59,896 nt of DNA from an uncultured Verrucomicrobiota bacterium (GTDB lineage Bacteria; Verrucomicrobiota; Verrucomicrobiia; Opitutales; Intestinicryptomonadaceae), in the NCBI GenBank assembly GCA_949298545.1, contig CASFWX010000023.1, forward strand, positions 1-59,896, given 5' to 3'. Position 1 is the first letter of the stretch; the number at the start of each line of letters is the position of its first letter. Positions 54,482 to 59,896 of the stretch are shown one piece after another. Position numbers and translations under genes: made by a program. The notes beneath the pieces are model-generated. The model made no database searches and was not told the origin of the DNA. It was given only the letters and a program-made list of their open reading frames with translations.

Positions 54482-55450
54482 TTATATCTTCACTCCGATG
54501 AGGTCCAAGATTCTTTGCAAATCGTCGTTGCCCAAATATCTCACGATAATTTTTCCGCCTTTATTGCTATGTTTAAGTTCCACTTCGGCGTTTAGGCATT
54601 CAGATATTTTTTTTCGTATGTCCGAAACCACGGCCTCCTGGGCGGAACGAGCCGCAGACGGGGATGAAGAATGCCTTATGCGCCTGAGAGACTCCTCCGC
54701 CCCGCGGACATTCAGGCCGCTTTCGATAATTTTTCGGGCGAGCAAAAGCTGCCGCGACGGATCGTCGAAGCCGAGAATTACCTTAGCGTGCCCGGCGCTT
54801 ATCAAGCCGCTCGATATATAGCCTTGAACCTCTTTTGGAAGCTTTAGCAAGCGCAGTGAATTTGCAATGCTCGACCGCGGCCGCCCCAAACGCTTGGATA
54901 TTTCGTCCTGTGTGAGGCGGAAATTCTCCATCATATTGGAAATTCCGCGCGCCTCCTCGACGGGATTCAGGTTCATGCGGTGTATGTTTTCTATGAGTCC
55001 CTTTGCAGCGGCAGAAGCGTCGCTTGCGTCCTGAACGCATGCTATTATCTTCTTGAGCCCGAGCAGCCTGCAAGCGCGCACTCTGCGCTCCCCGGCGAGG
55101 AGTTCGTAATTGCCGTCTTTCAGCCTGCGCACGAGGACGGGCTGAAGAAGCCCCTCCGAGGATATGGAATCGGCCAGCGATTTTATTTCCCCTTCGTCAA
55201 ACTCCGTGCGCGCCTGATATGGGCTCGATACTACTTTTGCGAGAAGTATTTCGCTAAAAAGTCCGTTTGAAGACACTTGAGAGGCCGCTATCGTTCCGCC
55301 CACAAAGTTGCGCCCGGCTGCGCGAGTTTGCACAGATTCGCTCCGCGCGGGAATATGAGCCGCTGGAGTTCCCCCCGCGGAAACTTTTTTAACCCCGGCG
55401 CCTATTATCGCCCCGAGCCCCCTGCCTAAAGTTTTTCGCTGGTTTGCCAT
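54482..55450 (-). CDS. parB: Chromosome-partitioning protein ParB
   Basis: ParB is a CTP-dependent DNA clamp that loads on parS sites for chromosome segregation. The N-terminal domain has LLAGERRVRACRLLG (the GERR box) and NLNPVEEARG. A helix-turn-helix follows, LTQDEISKRLGRPRSSIANSLRLLKLP. A dimerisation tail is at the end. The ATG at 55450 is one base after the LysM gene stop and gives 322 residues; the frame to 55483 is not needed. No parA is present in this operon. Confidence 0.95.
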   Translation of the reverse strand: MANQRKTLGRGLGAIIGAGVKKVSAGGTPAAHIPARSESVQTRAAGRNFVGGTIAASQVSSNGLFSEILLAKVVSSPYQARTEFDEGEIKSLADSISSEGLLQPVLVRRLKDGNYELLAGERRVRACRLLGLKKIIACVQDASDASAAAKGLIENIHRMNLNPVEEARGISNMMENFRLTQDEISKRLGRPRSSIANSLRLLKLPKEVQGYISSGLISAGHAKVILGFDDPSRQLLLARKIIESGLNVRGAEESLRRIRHSSSPSAARSAQEAVVSDIRKKISECLNAEVELKHSNKGGKIIVRYLGNDDLQRILDLIGVKI

Positions 55451-55451
55451 G

Positions 55452-56027
55452 TTATTTTTGAGGTATAAAAATAGAGTCGCCAACTTGAAGCTTGGAAGGA
55501 TCGGATATCTTATTGGCGTCGAGAATCCATTTTATTTTTGAATTATTTGCGCGGGCAATCTTTCCGACGGTATCTCCGGATTTTACGACGTATGTGAATC
55601 CAGTCTGCGGGAAATCAGTGCCAAATGTTTTAGGCATGGGCGCCTGCGGACGCTCTCCTATGGCTTTGGCGAGTTTGCCGATGGCGGCGTTGGTTTGTTC
55701 GGCAAGGGCCTCTATGTCTTTTTTTACACGCTCTATTATTTCGCGCTTGAGGACTTCGTTTTGAGCCGAAACCTCGCTCCGCACCGAAGAAACCTGCGCG
55801 CGGAGCGCATCGGAAGACGCCTCTCCGCGCCTGGCCTCGGACAGCCGCTCCTTCAGCTCGGAATTTTCGCGGGACAGCTGTTCCACCTCAAGGCGAAGCT
55901 TGCCCACTTCGCGCTTGAGAATTGCCATATCCTGCTGCAAATCGGCTACAGCCACGTTTTGGGAATATCCGACGAAACCTCCCGCCAGAAATATTACCAT
56001 TGCAAAATTTGTTTTTAACAAACCCAT
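55452..56027 (-). CDS. Secreted coiled-coil LysM protein
   Basis: The 191-residue product has a signal peptide (MGLLKTNFAMVIFLAGGFVG). A long heptad-like coiled coil follows (residues 27-115, with LKREVGKLRLEVEQLSREN). A C-terminal LysM domain (near 145-191, VVKSGDTVGKIARANN to VGDSIFIPQ) should bind peptidoglycan. It could tether or organise the cell wall in the periplasm. It heads the operon with parB and the disordered protein and lies divergent from glmS. Confidence 0.88.
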   Translation of the reverse strand: MGLLKTNFAMVIFLAGGFVGYSQNVAVADLQQDMAILKREVGKLRLEVEQLSRENSELKERLSEARRGEASSDALRAQVSSVRSEVSAQNEVLKREIIERVKKDIEALAEQTNAAIGKLAKAIGERPQAPMPKTFGTDFPQTGFTYVVKSGDTVGKIARANNSKIKWILDANKISDPSKLQVGDSIFIPQK

Positions 56028-56225
56028 AAATAATTAAAAAATGCAAATTCGCCCATTTAATACGGAACTTTTTTCAGTTTGAAATTATCAATAAGCTTTT
56101 CAAGCATTTTTCCTGCGACCCATTTCAATACGCAAATGCTTGACCTTCTTTAAGGATTCTGACAATTGCTTTGTTTTGTCAAAGTAATTCAATTTATCGG
56201 CATTTGGCTTCAAAAAATATTTACT

Positions 56226-58073
56226 ATGTGCGGCATAACTGGATACGTAGGCTATAAAAACGCTTCTCCAATCCTGCTGGAAGGCTTGAGAAAACTCGAG
56301 TACCGCGGATACGATTCCGCCGGTCTCGCTTTGCTCAACGGCTCGCAACTTTATCTTGAAAAACGGAAAGGCCGGGTATCTGTGCTCGCCGACGAAATGC
56401 AGAAACACCCCTTCCGCGCCCAGACGGGGATATCGCACACGCGCTGGGCTACTCACGGCGAAGTCACCGACGCCAATGCGCACCCTCACCTATCGAGCGA
56501 CGGAAACTTTGCGCTTGTCCACAACGGAATTATAGAAAACTATGAAAGCATAAAAAAGTTTCTCTCCGCCGAAGGTTATAGTTTTTCGAGCCAAACCGAT
56601 TCCGAAGTTCTCGCAAACCTCATAGCCTACCATTATGCGCGCAGAACCGACGAAAAATGCGAGAGCAGATTTCTGGAAGCGGTGCGCAAAGCGCTCATGC
56701 ATGTCGAGGGAACATACGGAATAGCCGTTTTATGCCGTTTTTTCCCGAAGCAGATAGTCGCCGCCCGAAAGGGATCTCCGCTCCTCATAGGAGTCGGCAA
56801 AGACGAAATGCTCGTATCCAGCGATGTGCTCGGATTCGCCGGGCGCGCCAAAAACGTCATATACCTCGAAGATTCGCAAGTGGCTAGCATAGCCCCTGAA
56901 AATTGCGACATTGTAACCATAGGCAACAAGCAAATAGACTTCGTCGTAAGCAAAATCGACTGGGAGCTTGAAAATGCGGATCTGGCAGGAGCTTCGCACT
57001 ATATGGAGAAGGAAATTTTCGAGCAGCCCAAAGCGCTCGAAAACGCCATACGGGGCAGAATTTCCGACGATTTGTCGACCGCGCAGCTAGGCGGCATAAA
57101 CATGACTCCGAACGAACTTCGACAGATAGACCGCATACTGTTTTGCGCATGCGGCACGGCGTGGCACGCCTGCCTCGCGGCGGAACACTTGATTGAAAAG
57201 TACGCGCGCATACCAGTCGAGGTGGAATACGCCAGCGAATTCAGATACCGCAACGCCCCGCTCGACAAGAGCACCCTCGTTTTTGTAATCAGCCAAAGCG
57301 GGGAAACTATCGACACTCTCGAAGCCCTGAGGGAATCGAAGCGCAAGGGCTTTAAAACTCTCGCCATAACAAATTCCGTGGGATCGACCATATCTAGGGA
57401 ATCCGACGGAGGACTCTACCAATACGCAGGCAAAGAAATAGGAGTAGCCTCCACAAAGGCCTTCACGTCTCAAGTTGCGATATCCCTGCTTTTGGCTCTC
57501 TACATCGGGCGCATGAGGGACCTGTCGTTTGCCGAGGGCCGGGAGATTGTGAAAGCGGTCAAGTCGCTGCCGGCTATGGCGGAAGAAGTTCTAAAACTTG
57601 CGCCAAAAATTCAGGAAATCGCCAAAAAATACGCAAAATTCGACGACTTTTTATTTCTCGGAAGGCTATCAGAATTCCCAGTCGCACTTGAAGGGGCGTT
57701 AAAGCTCAAGGAAATCTCCTATATCCACGCCGAGGCGTATCCGGCGGGAGAGATGAAGCACGGCCCGATAGCCCTGGTGTGTCCGGAATGCCCGACAGTC
57801 GTATTTGCGAACACTGATGATGTTCTTCCAAAAATTATTTCAAACGCGCAAGAGATAAAAGCCAGAAAAGGCCCCGTAATTGCAATAACCAATTCTCCGG
57901 AGGATTTTGAAAAATCGGCTGACGACATAATTCCCCTGCCCAAAGTCCACGAAGCCTTGTGTCCGATAATTTCAACGATACCCGCCCAGCTGCTCGCCTA
58001 TTACATAGCATTGGAAAGGGGCTGCGACGTGGACAAGCCGCGAAATCTCGCAAAAGCCGTCACCGTGGAATGA
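56226..58073 (+). CDS. glmS: Glutamine-fructose-6-phosphate aminotransferase (isomerizing)
   Basis: GlmS makes glucosamine 6-phosphate, the entry to peptidoglycan and LPS amino sugars. The N-terminal nucleophile is C2 in MCGITGYVG. The glutaminase motif ISHTRWATHG and the two SIS domains (GTAWHACLAAEHLIEKYA, ISQSGETIDT, SRESDGGLYQYAG) follow, and it ends PRNLAKAVTVE as usual. The ATG at 56226 is chosen over 56166 because Cys2 must be adjacent to Met. The length is 615 residues. No glmS ribozyme is recognisable in the 200-base leader. Confidence 0.97.
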   Translation: MCGITGYVGYKNASPILLEGLRKLEYRGYDSAGLALLNGSQLYLEKRKGRVSVLADEMQKHPFRAQTGISHTRWATHGEVTDANAHPHLSSDGNFALVHNGIIENYESIKKFLSAEGYSFSSQTDSEVLANLIAYHYARRTDEKCESRFLEAVRKALMHVEGTYGIAVLCRFFPKQIVAARKGSPLLIGVGKDEMLVSSDVLGFAGRAKNVIYLEDSQVASIAPENCDIVTIGNKQIDFVVSKIDWELENADLAGASHYMEKEIFEQPKALENAIRGRISDDLSTAQLGGINMTPNELRQIDRILFCACGTAWHACLAAEHLIEKYARIPVEVEYASEFRYRNAPLDKSTLVFVISQSGETIDTLEALRESKRKGFKTLAITNSVGSTISRESDGGLYQYAGKEIGVASTKAFTSQVAISLLLALYIGRMRDLSFAEGREIVKAVKSLPAMAEEVLKLAPKIQEIAKKYAKFDDFLFLGRLSEFPVALEGALKLKEISYIHAEAYPAGEMKHGPIALVCPECPTVVFANTDDVLPKIISNAQEIKARKGPVIAITNSPEDFEKSADDIIPLPKVHEALCPIISTIPAQLLAYYIALERGCDVDKPRNLAKAVTVE

Positions 58074-58074
58074 C

Positions 58075-58103
58075 ATTTTGAATTCCCTTTACAAATTCAA
58101 AAT
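58075..58103 (+). repeat. AT-rich inverted repeat directly after glmS
   Basis: ATTTTGAATT (58075-58084) and AATTCAAAAT (58094-58103) are a perfect ten-base inverted repeat starting one base after the glmS stop. The stem is AT-rich and has no T-run, so it is at best a weak terminator or mRNA 3'-end structure. Confidence 0.45.
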
Positions 58104-58248
58104 ATTTCCGGCGGAGAAACGGAGTTAAACAAGTTTTCCCAATTTCGCGGGGACGCGCCATTTCTGATGCGAAAATTTCGCAATTTGAGAGCCCTCCGCG
58201 CGAAAACCCGCGGAATACAGGCAATGCAGCTGCCGCAAAAAAATCCCC

Positions 58249-59169
58249 TCAATCCGAGTAAAGCCAAGTTGAAAGATAGCGCGCGCCCGTATCGGGTATT
58301 ATCACTACGATTTTTTTGCCCGCGTTCTCGGGAAGCCCGCCGAGTTTTAAAGCCGCAAAGACAGCGGCTCCTGCGGAAATACCCGAATGTATGCCTTCCT
58401 CTTTTGCAAGGCGCCTGGCGGTATTTCCAGCGTCTTCGTCCCCGACGCAAATTACAGAGTCTACAACTTCGCTGTCGTAATTTTTAGGAATGAATCCGGC
58501 GCCTATGCCTTGTATCTTATGCGCCCCGGCAGAACCGCCTGACAATACGGGAGAAGCCGCGGGTTCTACGGCGCATATCTCTATCGACGGTTTCAAAGGT
58601 TTTAGGAACTCTCCTATCCCGCTGAGAGTGCCGCCCGTGCCCACGCCGGCGACAACTATGTCGACAGCCCCGTCCGTATCGTCCCAAATTTCTTTGGCAG
58701 TCGTCCTACGGTGTATTTCGGCATTTGCAGGATTTTCAAACTGCTGCGGGATAAACGAACCCGGATTTTCGTCTCGAAGCTCCAGCGCTTTTTCGATTGC
58801 TCCTCCCATGCCTTTGGCGCCGTCTGTCAGCACGAGTTCCGCCCCGAGGCTCGAAAGCAGCTTTCTCCGCTCCACGCTCATAGTGTCGGGCATAGTCAAA
58901 ATCAGCCTGTATTTTTTAACGGCGGCGACGAGCGCGAGGCCTATGCCGGTATTGCCGCTGGTAGGCTCTATTATCAGGGAACCGGGTTTTAAAATACCCC
59001 TCTCCTCAGCGTCATTTACCATGCCGAGAGCCGTCCTGTCCTTTATCGAGCCGGACGGATTAAAAAATTCAAGTTTCGCAAATATTTCGGCTTTTGTAGT
59101 GTTGATTGCGTTGAGCCTAACCAACGGGGTATTGCCGACGAGTTCCAATATGTTGTCCGCTATTTTCAT
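58249..59169 (-). CDS. cysK: Cysteine synthase A
   Basis: CysK makes cysteine from O-acetylserine and sulfide. The PLP lysine is K43 in [11 protein letters not shown]. The substrate loop [13 protein letters not shown] and the phosphate-binding [10 protein letters not shown] match. The length of 306 residues from the ATG at 59169 is normal, while the frame to 59214 adds a basic tail not expected in the family. It converges on glmS. No cysE is nearby. Confidence 0.96.
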   Translation of the reverse strand: MKIADNILELVGNTPLVRLNAINTTKAEIFAKLEFFNPSGSIKDRTALGMVNDAEERGILKPGSLIIEPTSGNTGIGLALVAAVKKYRLILTMPDTMSVERRKLLSSLGAELVLTDGAKGMGGAIEKALELRDENPGSFIPQQFENPANAEIHRRTTAKEIWDDTDGAVDIVVAGVGTGGTLSGIGEFLKPLKPSIEICAVEPAASPVLSGGSAGAHKIQGIGAGFIPKNYDSEVVDSVICVGDEDAGNTARRLAKEEGIHSGISAGAAVFAALKLGGLPENAGKKIVVIIPDTGARYLSTWLYSD

Positions 59170-59356
59170 CGCATTATTTTTGATTTGCCGCCGGGGCTTT
59201 GAAAGCTTTTGCATGAGATGTGCTTTCGAGGCAAAAAATTCGCGAGCGGCATCTATGGAAAAAGATTCAAAGCGGAAGCGGCTTTGTCAACTTATTTTAT
59301 TTAATATGCAGCAGCATGCAGGGCAAACGTCGATTGCAAGCCTGCGCAATTCCAAG

Positions 59357-59896
59357 CTAATCGCCCACGAGTTTTACCCTAAAGAAAATATTTTTCCCAA
59401 AAGTCCCGGCGCATGATATAATTTTGCGCGCGCCGTCGTCGGAGAGAATTTCCGAGGACAAACCGTCTTCAGACCAGGAAATCAAATCGCCGCTCCACTC
59501 CACCTTTACCGAAACGTCTTCCATTCCGGAACGAACGCAATAAACAAAAACCGCCGTTCCGTCGGCTTTGGCGGTCGAGTAGAAATATCCGCTCTCCGAA
59601 TAAGAATACGGGCGGTCGGCAGGGAAATCAAAAGCGTACCTTTCAAGGTTTGTTATGCCATCTCCGAAAGGGGCTGCTTCCGGAAGGCGGTCAGCTTCGG
59701 AGAAAGCGGTGAGATTCGCCTCAGCCCAAGATTCGTATAGCGGCTGTGTTGCTGCCGCGTTGATTGCGCCTATTCCAGACAAGTCGAAGCCGGAGGTTCC
59801 GTGTGTCGGATAGGCATCGTAGATAACAGTGCCCGAAGAATCTTTTGTGCTGCCGTCTCCGACAATGTCTATCAGCCTGACATATTTTACGCTTTG
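59357..59896 (-). CDS. C-terminal part of a large cell-surface protein (partial)
   Basis: This reading frame runs off the right edge, so only the last 179 residues are seen. Near its start IVGDGSTKDSSGTVIYDAYP then THGTSGFDLSGIGAIN matches the tandem 'IYDpyPT..SsGFDl.aigvlN' block that ends many Verrucomicrobiota surface or autotransporter-like proteins. A 'DGITNLERYAFDFPAD' calcium-type segment follows. It is probably exported, with an adhesive or degradative N-terminal region outside the window. The end KLVGD has no PEP-CTERM anchor. Confidence 0.78.
   Translation of the reverse strand, partial: QSVKYVRLIDIVGDGSTKDSSGTVIYDAYPTHGTSGFDLSGIGAINAAATQPLYESWAEANLTAFSEADRLPEAAPFGDGITNLERYAFDFPADRPYSYSESGYFYSTAKADGTAVFVYCVRSGMEDVSVKVEWSGDLISWSEDGLSSEILSDDGARKIISCAGTFGKNIFFRVKLVGD

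Noticed and set aside
56028..56225. glmS ribozyme upstream of glmS
   Set aside because: The leader lacks the conserved ribozyme core and is short and AT-rich; glmS ribozymes are mostly known from Firmicutes.
58140..58248. Strong terminator between glmS and cysK
   Set aside because: Small hairpins such as GCGAAA/TTTCGC are present but none is followed by a T-run on either strand.

Overview
The window reads as a chromosomal contig from a Verrucomicrobiota-like bacterium, possibly of the Opitutae/Puniceicoccales side. That placement is inferred from protein style and not proven. The supporting features are a fused PurL, a PPi-type phosphofructokinase, a B12-dependent class II ribonucleotide reductase, futalosine-type menaquinone synthesis, several signal-peptide and beta-barrel proteins of Gram-negative type, and at the right edge the C-terminus of a large surface protein of the kind common in Verrucomicrobiota. 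I saw no rRNA, tRNA, CRISPR array or insertion sequence.

Bases 1-10567 are an AT-richer surface-glycan region with genes on both strands. It holds glycosyltransferases of families GT10, GT2 and GT4 (two), a heparinase II/III-like protein and a WecC-type UDP-ManNAc dehydrogenase. Embedded in it is a two-gene unit (3471-5803) whose larger product is built like a phage tail fibre and which ends in its own terminator. This is the least expected feature of the window.

Bases 10700-24000 are mostly housekeeping: hflX (broken by one missing base in this sequence), PPi-phosphofructokinase, purL, a beta-barrel/serine-protease pair, and clpX, clpP and tig (trigger factor). A GNAT acetyltransferase follows.

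Bases 24000-35600 hold an unknown gene, a PhoD-type phosphatase homologue that has lost its metal-binding motifs, and a divergent menaquinone locus. The minus arm is mqnE-mqnA-mqnC-mqnD-mqnB followed by a VTT membrane protein and xseA. The plus arm is an mqnP-type UbiA prenyltransferase, ubiX and a ubiD-type decarboxylase. Together they cover almost the whole futalosine route from chorismate to demethylmenaquinone. The aminofutalosine deaminase and the final methylation are not here.

Bases 35600-47400 carry an Asp23/AmaP-like membrane protein, thiE, a DUF4886 protein, glyS, a complete potABCD polyamine transporter, a probable ROK-family gene remnant and nrdJ. Bases 47400-59896 carry an rRNA-methyltransferase-like gene with hisA and a TPR/FGE-like membrane protein in one operon, then guaB, a LysM-parB-secreted protein operon, glmS, cysK and the partial surface protein.

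Operons are tight, with many 4-base start/stop overlaps. Clear Shine-Dalgarno sequences are rare, while TTGAC-type -35 boxes recur upstream of transcription units.
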